Positions 35,477-44,399 are shown, numbered from the stretch's first letter. The stretch: DNA of 64,000 nt from GCA-2733415 sp965178635 (GCA_965178635.1 CBCXVT010000005.1:1-64000), one strand, 5' to 3'. The notes: a model not told the origin generated them from the sequence alone. Program-made: numbers and translations.

Positions 35477-36190
35477 TTACATTTTTAAATAGAAGTCTTT
35501 TGTAAGGTTAATATAGTCTTCTGTGTAATCATGTCTGCCAATTTCTATAATAAGTTCTGAAGTGTCTATGTTAGTTTCATTAAACGAAAACTCTAATAAA
35601 CTTCTTTTGATATCTGTAGAATGCGTGCCTTTTACTCTTGTAAGTCTGTTGGGGTATAAATTGAATTTTGACGCTAATGCAATAAAATTGTCTTCTTCTG
35701 AAAACGGAATAATAAATGCGGCTTTACCATTTTCTGATAATAACTTTGATGTGCCATATAACAGATGGTCAAATGGTAGAGCGTCAGTAAAACGCGCTAA
35801 GTCTCTTTGTGTATTATCGGTTTTGTAGTCTTCGGAATAAAATGGTGGGTTGGAAATGATTAAATCATAGGTATCATCTACTTCTTCAATAAATTCTATA
35901 AAGCCGGCGTGGTAACAAAACAAACGATCTGCCCAAGGTGTGTTTTCAAAATTCTCAGCAGCTTGTTCAAAAGCATCATCATCAATCTCAATTGCTTCGA
36001 TGGTCTCTGCAAAAGTACGTTGTGCAAGCATTAGTGATAGTATTCCGGTACCTGTTCCAATATCTAGTATAGAGAATGGCTTGTGGTTAATAGAAGCCCA
36101 GGCTCCTAATAAAACACCATCGGTGCCAATTTTCATGGCACATCGGTCTTGACTTACAGTAAATTGTTTGAATTTGAATGGTTTGTTCAT
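35477..36190 (-). CDS. tRNA1(Val) (adenine-37-N6)-methyltransferase
   Basis: A 237-residue Rossmann-fold methyltransferase acting on adenine 37 of tRNA-Val. The SAM motif LDIGTGTG is at residues 42-49 and the catalytic NPPFY of N6-adenine enzymes at 114-118. The N-terminus KPFKFKQFTVSQDRCAMKIGTDGVLLGAW is diagnostic of the TrmN6/YfiC family. Length is normal. It starts 17 bases beyond the end of the deaminase gene on the same strand, so the two probably share a message; both proteins fit an RNA/nucleobase housekeeping setting, though no direct link is known. Confidence 0.9.
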   Translation of the reverse strand: MNKPFKFKQFTVSQDRCAMKIGTDGVLLGAWASINHKPFSILDIGTGTGILSLMLAQRTFAETIEAIEIDDDAFEQAAENFENTPWADRLFCYHAGFIEFIEEVDDTYDLIISNPPFYSEDYKTDNTQRDLARFTDALPFDHLLYGTSKLLSENGKAAFIIPFSEEDNFIALASKFNLYPNRLTRVKGTHSTDIKRSLLEFSFNETNIDTSELIIEIGRHDYTEDYINLTKDFYLKM

Positions 36191-36206
36191 TATGCAGATA
36201 ACAAAA

Positions 36207-36683
36207 TTAATATTCAGTTTTGTCTACTTTTTCCGCCCATTTTTGAAAAGGCACCAATGCAATGTCTCTAGATAATTGTTCAAAGGGGATGCTGCGTTTA
36301 GCGTATGGCAATGGGATTTCTTTGTAAATAAATTCATCATCAAAACCTATATTGGCGGCATCTGACTGATTACTACCGTAGTATACCTTGTCTGGCCTGG
36401 CCCAATATATGGCGCCTAAACACATAGGGCAAGGTTCGCAAGAGGTGTAAATTTCACATCCGTCTAATTGGAAGGAATCTAGGTTTTTACAAGCGTCTCT
36501 AATAGCTGTAATTTCTGCATGTGCTGTTGGGTCATTGGTTGAGGTTACTTTGTTATTTCCTCTTCCTATAACTTTTCCATCTTTTACAATAACGCAACCA
36601 AAAGGGCCGCCTTCATTGTTAGTCATTCCTTTTAAAGCTGCGTTAACAGCTTCTTTCATAAAGTCTTCTTTATAACTGCTCAT
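36207..36683 (-). CDS. Nucleoside/nucleobase deaminase (guanine deaminase-like)
   Basis: A 158-residue cytidine-deaminase-fold enzyme. I start it at 36683 (MSSYKEDFMKEA), the normal start of the family; the frame is open upstream to 36722. The zinc site is His55-Ala-Glu57 (HAE, with Glu as proton shuttle) and Cys85 and Cys88 in EPCPMC. NNKVTSTNDPTAHAEITAIR and MCLGAIYWARPDKVYYG match bacterial guanine deaminase GuaD rather than tRNA adenosine deaminase TadA, which lacks the YWARPDKVYY form. It would deaminate guanine to xanthine in purine salvage. Confidence 0.87.
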   Translation of the reverse strand: MSSYKEDFMKEAVNAALKGMTNNEGGPFGCVIVKDGKVIGRGNNKVTSTNDPTAHAEITAIRDACKNLDSFQLDGCEIYTSCEPCPMCLGAIYWARPDKVYYGSNQSDAANIGFDDEFIYKEIPLPYAKRSIPFEQLSRDIALVPFQKWAEKVDKTEY

Positions 36684-36900
36684 TTTTAATAATACTTTTG
36701 TTAAAGATAAATTGTTGTACAATCACTAATAAGGTAAAAAGATTGTAGTGTGTAAAAGCTTTACTGTAAACTTTCAATTTAGAATTGTGAAGATAAAATA
36801 ATTATTTGTTTTATGTGTTAATGTAATAATAAAGGAGCTATTCTGAATACAAGGTTGTATTTTTTAAATAACTATCTTTGGTGAAATTTCATTTTCAGTT

Positions 36901-37932
36901 ATGAACACCGAGGAACAGCAATATAAAAAACCAGCATTTAAGATTAAAGCGCCTTTAAAAGAGCACTTAAAACATTATTCTAGGTATGCTGAATTACCTT
37001 TGTCTTATGATGATTTGACATCTTATCAAGATTTAATTCCAGTTTCAAATGATAGTGGTGTTTCGTCGTTATGGTATTTGGTTTTGTATAGTAGCTATGA
37101 GATGGATAGGATTCAAGATCAACTTATACAGATATACGAACTATTGGTGGCTGATGGGGATAAAATTCCGTTTTTAAAAATTGAGCGTATTGAGTTTTGC
37201 TCTTTTGGTAATTCTAAGCCATTTAGAATAAAAGTTAGGAATGAAATTAATGATAATCATGATTATTTCTACATTAAAAAAGCTGATGCATCTCGAGTCT
37301 ATGGTTTGGAATTAGAAGAAATATTTTCTCCTGATAAAGTGTCTTTTTTGGTGAATAACACTACAATAGTTATTGAGCATATAGTAGGTATACCTTGTGA
37401 TGAATATATAGAGGCTCATAGAGGAGTTAAAATTGAAAATAGGCTACGATTTGCAAAGGAGTTCGTGAAGTTTAATGAGCGTTGTTTTGTAAGATTGTTG
37501 GGCGATATTAGGGCTTATAATTTTATAATAGAAATCACACAAGATTTTGACAACGTCCAATATAGAATGCGTTCTATAGATTTTGACCAACAATGTTATG
37601 AGGGCAGAAGAAGTTTATATTTACCACAGTACTTTAAAGATAATATTGAATTAGTAGAACATGCTCAAGAAATGCTTTCTACAGAAATGGCAAACCAATA
37701 TGCGAGGGAAGAGCGTGTTGCTATGAAAAAACGATTTTTGGCTTCTAAGCAGCGTACAAAAAGTTTGTTAAGAAGAATGAGAAAAGACATTATATCTACA
37801 CCTGAACATACTAGAAGATTAAAAAAAGAACTCGGTGAGTTTCATCGAAATCCTGACTTTGACCATTGTAAAAATATGGGGGAAGTATTGACTTTGCATT
37901 TGGAGCAGAAACTGGGGGTTGCAATATTTTAA
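36901..37932 (+). CDS. Unrecognised conserved protein with divergent kinase-like motif order
   Basis: A 343-residue soluble protein without signal or membrane segments. No family name comes to mind, but the middle shows the motif order of the protein-kinase/aminoglycoside-phosphotransferase fold: a beta-3-like strand with Lys126 or Lys127 (YFYIKKADA), acidic residues Glu139/Glu140 as a possible alpha-C glutamate, a hinge-like IVIEHIVGIP (154-163), a catalytic-loop-like LLGDIRAYNF with Asp202 and Asn207 at the correct five-residue spacing, and SIDFDQ with Asp227 in the metal-binding position. The glycine-rich loop is weak (FGNSKPFRI). The last 90 residues are charged and helical. It has its own -7 element TATCTTTG at 36873-36880. 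Kinase activity is inference. Confidence 0.6.
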   Translation: MNTEEQQYKKPAFKIKAPLKEHLKHYSRYAELPLSYDDLTSYQDLIPVSNDSGVSSLWYLVLYSSYEMDRIQDQLIQIYELLVADGDKIPFLKIERIEFCSFGNSKPFRIKVRNEINDNHDYFYIKKADASRVYGLELEEIFSPDKVSFLVNNTTIVIEHIVGIPCDEYIEAHRGVKIENRLRFAKEFVKFNERCFVRLLGDIRAYNFIIEITQDFDNVQYRMRSIDFDQQCYEGRRSLYLPQYFKDNIELVEHAQEMLSTEMANQYAREERVAMKKRFLASKQRTKSLLRRMRKDIISTPEHTRRLKKELGEFHRNPDFDHCKNMGEVLTLHLEQKLGVAIF

Positions 37933-37937
37933 TATAA

Positions 37938-37973
37938 ACAATAAAGCCTTACGTTTATGTAAGGCTTTATTGT
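37938..37973. terminator. Strong bidirectional terminator between the kinase-like gene and tRNA-Ser
   Basis: A 15-base-pair perfect stem (arm ACAATAAAGCCTTAC) with a six-base loop. On the minus strand it ends the rpsP-rimM-tRNA-Ser transcript. Confidence 0.87.
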
Positions 37974-37979
37974 TTATTG

Positions 37980-38066
37980 CAGAGGGGAAGGGATTCGAAC
38001 CCTCGGTACCCTTGCGAGTACACTACCTTTCCAGGGTAGCCTATTCGACCGCTCTAGCACCCCTCT
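37980..38066 (-). tRNA. tRNA-Ser (GGA)
   Basis: A class II tRNA on the minus strand with a long variable arm. The acceptor stem pairs AGAGGGG with CCCCTCT, and the discriminator base is G. The anticodon arm reads CTACC-CTGGAAA-GGTAG with anticodon GGA; the T arm contains GGTTCGAATCC. CCA is not encoded. It lies only five bases after the rimM stop on the same strand. Confidence 0.96.
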
Positions 38067-38071
38067 AAATA

Positions 38072-38599
38072 TTATTCTAAATACAAGTCAATTAATCCCT
38101 CTGGGGTATTGACAATAATTTGTTTTTGATTTCTGTCTACCGTTTTGATAAATTCATCATTAACAGGAATTAGTATTTCTGCACCGTCTTTGTCAACAAC
38201 AAATAATTCTTGAGCACCTGTAGTATCAACATTTTCTATAATACCAACTTCGCCAAAGTTTTCATCAACCATTGTGAATCCGACCACTTCATGAAAATAA
38301 AACTTATTACCTTCTAATTTTGGGAGAATAGCTAAAGGAAGATACAGTTCAGCTTTCATTAAAGCGTCAGCGTCTTCTTCGGTATCAACTTCTTCAAATT
38401 TAATACGGAGTAATTGTGTTTTGTGAAGTTTACAGCTTTCAATAAAAAAAGGAATCAGATTATTTCGTAAAGAAATAAAAACTGATTCCAGATTTTTAAA
38501 TAATTCAGGTTCGTCCGTGTCTAATTTAACAAGGAGTTCTCCTTTAAAGCTATACTTCTTAACGATTTTTCCTAAATAGAAACAATCTTTAAGTTGCAT
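38072..38599 (-). CDS. rimM: Ribosome maturation factor RimM
   Basis: A 175-residue factor needed for maturation of the 30S subunit head; it binds ribosomal protein S19. The N-terminal RimM domain begins FYLGKIVKKYSFKGELLVKL, the C-terminal PRC-barrel holds GFTMVDENFGEVGIIENV and ILIPVNDEFIKTVD, the usual family landmarks. It starts three bases after the rpsP stop, the conserved rpsP-rimM order of bacteria. TrmD and RplS, which follow in proteobacteria, are absent here; tRNA-Ser takes the next place. Confidence 0.95.
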   Translation of the reverse strand: MQLKDCFYLGKIVKKYSFKGELLVKLDTDEPELFKNLESVFISLRNNLIPFFIESCKLHKTQLLRIKFEEVDTEEDADALMKAELYLPLAILPKLEGNKFYFHEVVGFTMVDENFGEVGIIENVDTTGAQELFVVDKDGAEILIPVNDEFIKTVDRNQKQIIVNTPEGLIDLYLE

Positions 38600-38602
38600 A
38601 TG

Positions 38603-39067
38603 TTACTCTTCTTCTTGAGCAGGAGTTGCAGCAGCAATTCTTGCTTCGTTAATAGCTTTTTCAGCAGCTAAAGCAGCAGCGGCAGCGTCAGAATCAGCTT
38701 TTGCTAATCCATCTTTCTTCCCTTGTACTTTACCTTCTTTATCAGAAACCCAAGCAGCAAATTTTGCTTCAGCTTGTTCTTCAGTTAAAGCGCCTTTAGC
38801 AACACCACCTTTTAAGTGCTTTTTAAGCATAACTCCTTTGTAAGAAAGAATTGCTCTAGCAGTATCAGTTGGTTGTGCACCTTTACCTAACCATTCTACA
38901 GATCCATCAACATCTAAGTTAATTTCTGCAGGGTTAACATTAGGATTGTAAGTTCCTAATTTTTCTAAAAATCTACCGTCTCTTTTTGATCTTGAGTCAG
39001 CAGCTACGATCCAGTAAAAAGGCTTTCCTTTTTTACCATGTCTTTGTAATCTAATTTTAACAGGCAT
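38603..39067 (-). CDS. rpsP: 30S ribosomal protein S16
   Basis: A 154-residue ribosomal protein; the core (MPVKIRLQRHGKKGKPFYWIVAADSRSKRDGRFLEKLGTYNP region, residues 1-85, with PTDTARAIL) is standard S16. A C-terminal extension of about 70 residues rich in Ala, Glu and Lys (from KGALTEEQAE to the end TPAQEEE) makes it nearly twice the usual bacterial length. Longer S16 tails are usual in Bacteroidota. It is first in the rpsP-rimM-tRNA-Ser unit, with an excellent promoter at 39124-39154 and a hairpin in the 5' leader. Confidence 0.97.
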   Translation of the reverse strand: MPVKIRLQRHGKKGKPFYWIVAADSRSKRDGRFLEKLGTYNPNVNPAEINLDVDGSVEWLGKGAQPTDTARAILSYKGVMLKKHLKGGVAKGALTEEQAEAKFAAWVSDKEGKVQGKKDGLAKADSDAAAAALAAEKAINEARIAAATPAQEEE

Positions 39068-39082
39068 AATGTGTTAATTTTT

Positions 39083-39099
39083 GAAGGTTCACGACCTTC
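39083..39099 (-). promoter_or_regulatory. Hairpin in the rpsP 5' leader
   Basis: A six-base-pair stem GAAGGT/ACCTTC with a five-base loop, followed on the transcript by five A and then the start codon about 15 bases on. It lies within the roughly 50-base leader and could serve as a protein-binding or translational control site. Function is inference. Confidence 0.4.
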
Positions 39100-39123
39100 G
39101 GTTATTAATTATAAATAAGTCTG

Positions 39124-39154
39124 CAAATATACAATGCTTTATTGAGACAGCAAA
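39124..39154 (-). promoter_or_regulatory. Consensus promoter of rpsP-rimM-tRNA-Ser
   Basis: A perfect Bacteroidota promoter on the minus strand: -33 TTTG (39151-39154), 19-base spacer, -7 TATATTTG (39124-39131). Confidence 0.85.
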
Positions 39155-39247
39155 CAGATTTTTATTTTTTTAGAACAATTTATAATGAACTTGGTTTTAA
39201 GGAATTGATTAGCTTAGCTGAACTTAAATCTTAAAAGGAAATGGTTA

Positions 39248-39856
39248 ATGGATTTGTTTAATAATCTTTATGGTGGAGAATATAATTTGTTGCCCAAGGA
39301 TGGAGAAGTAAACTACTATGGAGTTGTTATGAATATGAAGGATGCAAACAAGTATTACCAATGTTTATTAGCTACAATTAAATGGAGAAATGATGAAGCT
39401 GTATTGTTTGGTAAACGAATCATAACAAAACGAAAAGTAGCTTGGTATGGCGATAAATCGTTTGAGTACGACTATTCCAATACAACCAAAGTGGCGTTGC
39501 CGTGGACTAACGAACTATTAGAATTAAAGCAACTAACAGAAAAACTAACTGGGGAATCTTATAATTCGTGTTTGTTAAACTTGTATCATAATGAGTCCGA
39601 AGGAATGGCTTGGCACAGTGATGCAGAAAAAAAACTTAAAAGAAACGGTGCTATTGCCTCACTAAGTTTTGGGGCAGAACGTAAGTTCGTTTTCAAGCAT
39701 AAAACAACTAAAGAGAAAGTATCTGTGGTTCTAAATCACGGAAGCTTATTAGTGATGAAAGGCTCAACGCAGACCAATTGGTTACACCGGTTGCCTCCAA
39801 CAAAATTTAAAAAAGGCATAAGAGTAAATTTGACTTTTAGAATGATAGTTGAATAA
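39248..39856 (+). CDS. AlkB-like 2-oxoglutarate/Fe(II)-dependent dioxygenase
   Basis: A 202-residue DNA or RNA dealkylase. The iron ligands appear as His123-x-Asp125 (GMAWHSDAE) and His180 (NWLHRLPP), and the 2-oxoglutarate arginines as Arg192 and Arg198 in GIRVNLTFR, the AlkB signature. FGKRIITKRKVAWYGD is the nucleotide-recognition lid. The sequence is closer to ALKBH2/3-like proteins common in flavobacteria than to E. coli AlkB. It removes 1-methyladenine and 3-methylcytosine by oxidation. A second alkyl-lesion protein, an alkyltransferase-like protein, is found at 61840-62184. Confidence 0.92.
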   Translation: MDLFNNLYGGEYNLLPKDGEVNYYGVVMNMKDANKYYQCLLATIKWRNDEAVLFGKRIITKRKVAWYGDKSFEYDYSNTTKVALPWTNELLELKQLTEKLTGESYNSCLLNLYHNESEGMAWHSDAEKKLKRNGAIASLSFGAERKFVFKHKTTKEKVSVVLNHGSLLVMKGSTQTNWLHRLPPTKFKKGIRVNLTFRMIVE

Positions 39857-39910
39857 AATTACTGTTCACAACTTCATTAAGACAATCAAAATTCACATAA
39901 ATATTATGCT

Positions 39911-39918
39911 TAAATTTG
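39911..39918 (+). promoter_or_regulatory. -7 element very close to the dnaE start codon
   Basis: A perfect TAAATTTG sits only four bases before the dnaE ATG (39923). If used, transcription would begin at or just after the start codon, giving a leaderless message. There is no TTTG at the -33 position. Confidence 0.35.
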
Positions 39919-39922
39919 GGGC

Positions 39923-42900
39923 ATGTATTTAATTTTTGACACAGAAACTACAGGACTTCCAAAACGTTGGGATGCTCCAATTACAGATACTGATAATTGG
40001 CCAAGATGTATTCAAATTGCTTGGCAGTTGCATGATGAACTTGGTAATTGTATTGAGTATCAAGATTATTTGGTAAAAGCAGATGGATTTAATATTCCTT
40101 ATGATGCTGAGAAAATACATGGCATTTCAACAGCTTTAGCTAATGAACAAGGAATTGAGCTTAAAGACATGTTGGAGAAATTCAACATTGCCCTATCTAA
40201 GTCGAAATTTATAGTTGGACAGAATGTTGGTTTTGATACCAATATTATGGGTGCTGAGTTTTGCAGACTTGGTATAGAAAATAACTTGCAAGAGTTACCT
40301 GTATTAGATACCTGTACAGAACGCACTGCAAAATTATGTGAAATTCCTGGGGGTAGAGGAGGTCGTTTTAAATTACCAACTTTAACAGAATTACACAATC
40401 ATTTATTCGGAACTGGTTTTGGTGAAGCACATAATGCCACTGCTGATGTTGAGGCAACTACGCGTTGTTTTTTCGAATTGATTAGAAAACGAAATTATAC
40501 TACTGAAGAGTTAGCGGTTTCTAGTGATTATTTTGAAAGATTCGATGCTAGAAATCCAAATACAATTCAAGTTGTAGGTTTAAAACACGTCAACTTAAAA
40601 AAGGAATCTGAAAAAATAAGTAAGCGTATTGAAAAAGAAGCTGATGTTATTTTTTCAAAAGAAGATATTGTTCAGAATCTTACCGTTTTACAAGACGCAC
40701 AGTTTTCTCATTTACATAACCATTCTCAATACTCAGTATTGCAATCTACTATTCCTGTTCAAGGGTTGGTGAAAATTGCTGCTAAGAATGGAATGAATGC
40801 AGTAGCGATGACTGATCATGCCAATATGATGGGAGCATTTCATTTTGTGAGCGCAGTTCAAGGGCATAATAAAGGAGTAGAAGAACGTAGAAAGGAAGCT
40901 GAAGAAAACGGAGAAGCATTTCATGAAAAACCTTTAAAAGGAATCATTGGATGTGAACTGTTTGTTTGTGAAAACCACTTAGATAAGTCGCGAAAAGATA
41001 ATGGGTATCAAGTGGTGTTTCTTGCAAAAAATAAAAACGGATATCACAACTTGGCAAAAATGTCTTCTTTAGGGCATACGCATGGTAAATATTATGTGCC
41101 AAGAATAGATAAAGAAGTCGTAAAAAAATATAAAGAGGATATTATTGTACTTACTGGAAACTTGTATGGAGAAGTGCCAAGTAAAGTATTAAATATTGGA
41201 GAGAATCAAGCCGAAGAAGCTTTACTCTGGTGGAAGCAAGAATTTGGTGACGACTTGTATATTGAGTTAATGCGCCACAATCAAGAAGATGAAAAGCGCG
41301 TTAATCAAGTGTTAATTGAGTTTTCTAAAAAGCATGATGTAAAGCTTGTTGCAACAAATAACACGTATTATGCCAATCAAGAAGATGCTAATGCACATGA
41401 TATTTTGTTATGTGTAAAGGATGGTGAAAAACAGGCCACACCAATAGGTCGTGGTCGAGGTTATCGTTATGGATTGCCAAATCAGGAATATTATTTCAAG
41501 AGTCAGGATGAAATGAAAACGCTTTTTAAAGATGTGCCTGATGCGATAACTAATGTGCAGGAAGTTGTTGATAAAATTGAACCGTATACTTTAGCAAGAG
41601 ATGTATTGTTGCCGGCTTTTGATATTCCTGAGCAATTTCAATTTGAAGAGGATAAGGTTGATGGAGGTAAGCGAGGGGAAAATGCGTTTTTAGCACATTT
41701 AACTTATGAAGGAGCAAAAAAACGTTACGGTGAAATTACAGAAGAAATAAAAGAACGTCTCGATTTTGAATTAGAAGTAATTGAAAAAACTGGGTATCCA
41801 GGTTATTTCTTAATTGTAGAAGATTTTATTCGCGAAGCCAGAAAGATGGATGTGTCAGTTGGTCCCGGACGTGGATCTGCTGCTGGTTCTGTAGTTGCTT
41901 TTTGTCTTTGGATTACAAATTTAGATCCGATTAAATACGATTTACTTTTTGAGCGTTTCTTAAATCCAGAGCGTGTAAGTATGCCAGATATCGATATCGA
42001 TTTTGATGATGAAGGTCGTGGTCGTGTTATGCAATATGTAATTGATAAGTATGGCTCAAATCAAGTGGCTCAAATTATTACTTACGGTACAATGGCCGCG
42101 AAATCATCTATTAGAGACACTGCACGAGTATTGGATTTACCATTATTTGAAGCTGATAAAATTGCTAAACTAATACCAAATACGAAGCTCGCTAAAATTT
42201 TCGGAAAATCTGAAAAAGAACTCCGCGATAAATTCCGTTCAGAGGAAGTTGATAGTATAAATGAGTTATTAAACTTATCTGAAGGGGATAATTTAGAAGC
42301 TGAAACTATTAATCAAGCGCGAGTATTAGAAGGTTCTGTGCGTAATACAGGAATTCATGCGTGCGGTGTTATTATAACACCAGATGATATTACAAAGTTC
42401 GTGCCTGTTGCATTAGCAAAGGATTCGGAAATGTATTGTACGCAATTTGATAACTCTGTTGTTGAGAATGCAGGATTATTAAAAATGGATTTCTTGGGGT
42501 TAAAAACATTAACCTTAATTAAAGATACTGTAAAACTAGTCAAACTAAAACATGGTATTCAACTTGACCCTGAATCTTTCGATTTAGAAGATGTAAAAAC
42601 ATATGAGCTTTTTCAGCGTGGAGAAACGGTAGGGATATTTCAATATGAATCGCCTGGAATGCAGAAATACATGAAGGAATTGAAACCTACAGTATTTGCC
42701 GATTTAATTGCAATGAATGCCTTGTATCGTCCTGGGCCAATTGAATATATTCCGAGTTTTATTGATAGGAAACACGGTGTTGAAGAAATTGTATATGATT
42801 TAGAAGCTAGTAAGGAGTATCTTGAAGAAACCTATGGAATTACGGTATATCAAGAGCAAGTAATGCTACTATCACAAAAATTAGCCGATTTTACCAAAGG

Positions 42901-44305
42901 TGAAGCCGATGTATTGCGTAAAGCAATGGGTAAAAAACAAATTGCTGTACTGGCTAAAATGAAACCGAAATTCATAAAACAAGCTGGAGCAAAAGGGCAT
43001 GATGAAGCTGTTTTAGAGAAAATATGGACTGACTGGGAGGCATTTGCATCTTACGCATTTAATAAATCGCATTCTACATGTTATGCTTGGATTGCTTATC
43101 AAACAGCCTATTTAAAAGCGCATTATCCTGCGGAATATATGGCTGCGGTTTTGTCTAATAACATGAATGATATTAAGCAAGTCACGTTTTTTATGGATGA
43201 ATGTAAACGCATGGGACTTGAAGTTCTTGGGCCATGTGTGAACGAATCTTATTATAAATTTACAGTAAATCATAACAACGCCGTTCGCTTCGGAATGGGT
43301 GCCGTGAAAGGTGTTGGTAGTGGAGCAGTTGCTACTATTGTTGCGCATAGAGAAGAGGACGGAAAATATAAATCCGTATTTGATTTAGCAAAACGAATTG
43401 ATTTACGAGCAGCAAATAAGAAAGCATTTGAAAACTTAGCCTTAGCTGGTGGGTTTGATACGTTTGAAGGCACACATAGAGCCCAGTATTTATATGATGC
43501 TGGTGATGGACAAATGTTTATTGAAAAAGTATTAAAATACGCTGCTAAATATCAAGAAAGTCAAAATTCATCTCAAGTAAGTTTATTTGGAGAAGCTTCT
43601 GATGTTCAAATTCCAGAACCGGTTGTACCACCTTGTGATGATTGGGGGACCATGCAGAAGTTATCTCAAGAACGCGATGTGGTAGGAGTTTTTATATCCG
43701 GGCATCCGTTAGATGATTTTCAAAATGAAATAAAATACTTCTGTAATTCTGAGTTATCACATTTAAAAGATTTAGAACCCCTGGTAAATAGAGAGGTGTC
43801 TTTTGCTGGTATAGTAACATCCGTAGAACACCGTGTATCTAAAAATGGAAAAGGTTGGGCAACATTTATTATAGAAGATTATAGTGAAGCGTATGAGTTC
43901 AGAATTTTTGGTGAGGAGTATTTAAAGCAACGTCATTTCTTAATTGTGAATTCGTTTGTGTATGTAAAAATATTTGTAAAGCCAGGATGGGTGAATAAGG
44001 AAACAGGTAAACGAGCAGAGCCTAGAATCCAATTTAATAGTTTTGAGTTGTTACAAGATGTGATGACAAAGCATTCTAAAAAAATGACAATTCAATTAAA
44101 AATAGATGATTTGTCTACTGAAAAAATAACAAACTTAAAAGAAACAGTTGATGCGCATGCTGGTGAAAAACAACTAAGTTTCATTATTTATGAATTGAAT
44201 GACAAGTTAAAACTGAGCATGTTGAGCAGAACTCAGAAAGTTGGTATAACCAATGAGTTCCTGAAAGCATTAGAGGAACAACAAATAAACTATAAGTTAA
44301 ATTAA
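39923..44305 (+). CDS. dnaE: DNA polymerase III alpha subunit with N-terminal proofreading exonuclease domain
   Basis: A 1460-residue replicative polymerase. Residues 1-190 form a DnaQ-type 3'-5' exonuclease with a complete DEDDh set: Asp6 and Glu8 (FDTETTG), Asp105, His170 and Asp175 (HNATAD). The PHP domain starts near 261 with HLHNHSQYS and has TDHANMMGAFHF. The polymerase core carries GPGRGSAAGS and the catalytic aspartates in PDIDIDF. Later parts include the beta-binding region and an OB-fold (VSFAGIVTSVEHRVS). The exonuclease is at the N-terminus, not inserted in PHP as in PolC, so synthesis and proofreading are joined in one chain. This longer form is typical of flavobacteria. Confidence 0.95.
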   Translation: MYLIFDTETTGLPKRWDAPITDTDNWPRCIQIAWQLHDELGNCIEYQDYLVKADGFNIPYDAEKIHGISTALANEQGIELKDMLEKFNIALSKSKFIVGQNVGFDTNIMGAEFCRLGIENNLQELPVLDTCTERTAKLCEIPGGRGGRFKLPTLTELHNHLFGTGFGEAHNATADVEATTRCFFELIRKRNYTTEELAVSSDYFERFDARNPNTIQVVGLKHVNLKKESEKISKRIEKEADVIFSKEDIVQNLTVLQDAQFSHLHNHSQYSVLQSTIPVQGLVKIAAKNGMNAVAMTDHANMMGAFHFVSAVQGHNKGVEERRKEAEENGEAFHEKPLKGIIGCELFVCENHLDKSRKDNGYQVVFLAKNKNGYHNLAKMSSLGHTHGKYYVPRIDKEVVKKYKEDIIVLTGNLYGEVPSKVLNIGENQAEEALLWWKQEFGDDLYIELMRHNQEDEKRVNQVLIEFSKKHDVKLVATNNTYYANQEDANAHDILLCVKDGEKQATPIGRGRGYRYGLPNQEYYFKSQDEMKTLFKDVPDAITNVQEVVDKIEPYTLARDVLLPAFDIPEQFQFEEDKVDGGKRGENAFLAHLTYEGAKKRYGEITEEIKERLDFELEVIEKTGYPGYFLIVEDFIREARKMDVSVGPGRGSAAGSVVAFCLWITNLDPIKYDLLFERFLNPERVSMPDIDIDFDDEGRGRVMQYVIDKYGSNQVAQIITYGTMAAKSSIRDTARVLDLPLFEADKIAKLIPNTKLAKIFGKSEKELRDKFRSEEVDSINELLNLSEGDNLEAETINQARVLEGSVRNTGIHACGVIITPDDITKFVPVALAKDSEMYCTQFDNSVVENAGLLKMDFLGLKTLTLIKDTVKLVKLKHGIQLDPESFDLEDVKTYELFQRGETVGIFQYESPGMQKYMKELKPTVFADLIAMNALYRPGPIEYIPSFIDRKHGVEEIVYDLEASKEYLEETYGITVYQEQVMLLSQKLADFTKGEADVLRKAMGKKQIAVLAKMKPKFIKQAGAKGHDEAVLEKIWTDWEAFASYAFNKSHSTCYAWIAYQTAYLKAHYPAEYMAAVLSNNMNDIKQVTFFMDECKRMGLEVLGPCVNESYYKFTVNHNNAVRFGMGAVKGVGSGAVATIVAHREEDGKYKSVFDLAKRIDLRAANKKAFENLALAGGFDTFEGTHRAQYLYDAGDGQMFIEKVLKYAAKYQESQNSSQVSLFGEASDVQIPEPVVPPCDDWGTMQKLSQERDVVGVFISGHPLDDFQNEIKYFCNSELSHLKDLEPLVNREVSFAGIVTSVEHRVSKNGKGWATFIIEDYSEAYEFRIFGEEYLKQRHFLIVNSFVYVKIFVKPGWVNKETGKRAEPRIQFNSFELLQDVMTKHSKKMTIQLKIDDLSTEKITNLKETVDAHAGEKQLSFIIYELNDKLKLSMLSRTQKVGITNEFLKALEEQQINYKLN

Positions 44306-44391
44306 CAAAAATGAGACTTCTATTAATAATATTGATGTCAGTATAAATAAATCCGATGAATGAGATTGTAAGGTTTCGTGAAATATTTGAC

Positions 44392-44399
44392 TACATTTG
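44392..44399 (+). promoter_or_regulatory. -7 element of trxA
   Basis: Perfect TACATTTG, 32 bases before the trxA start codon; the -33 region is weak (ATTG at 44365-44368). Confidence 0.5.
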
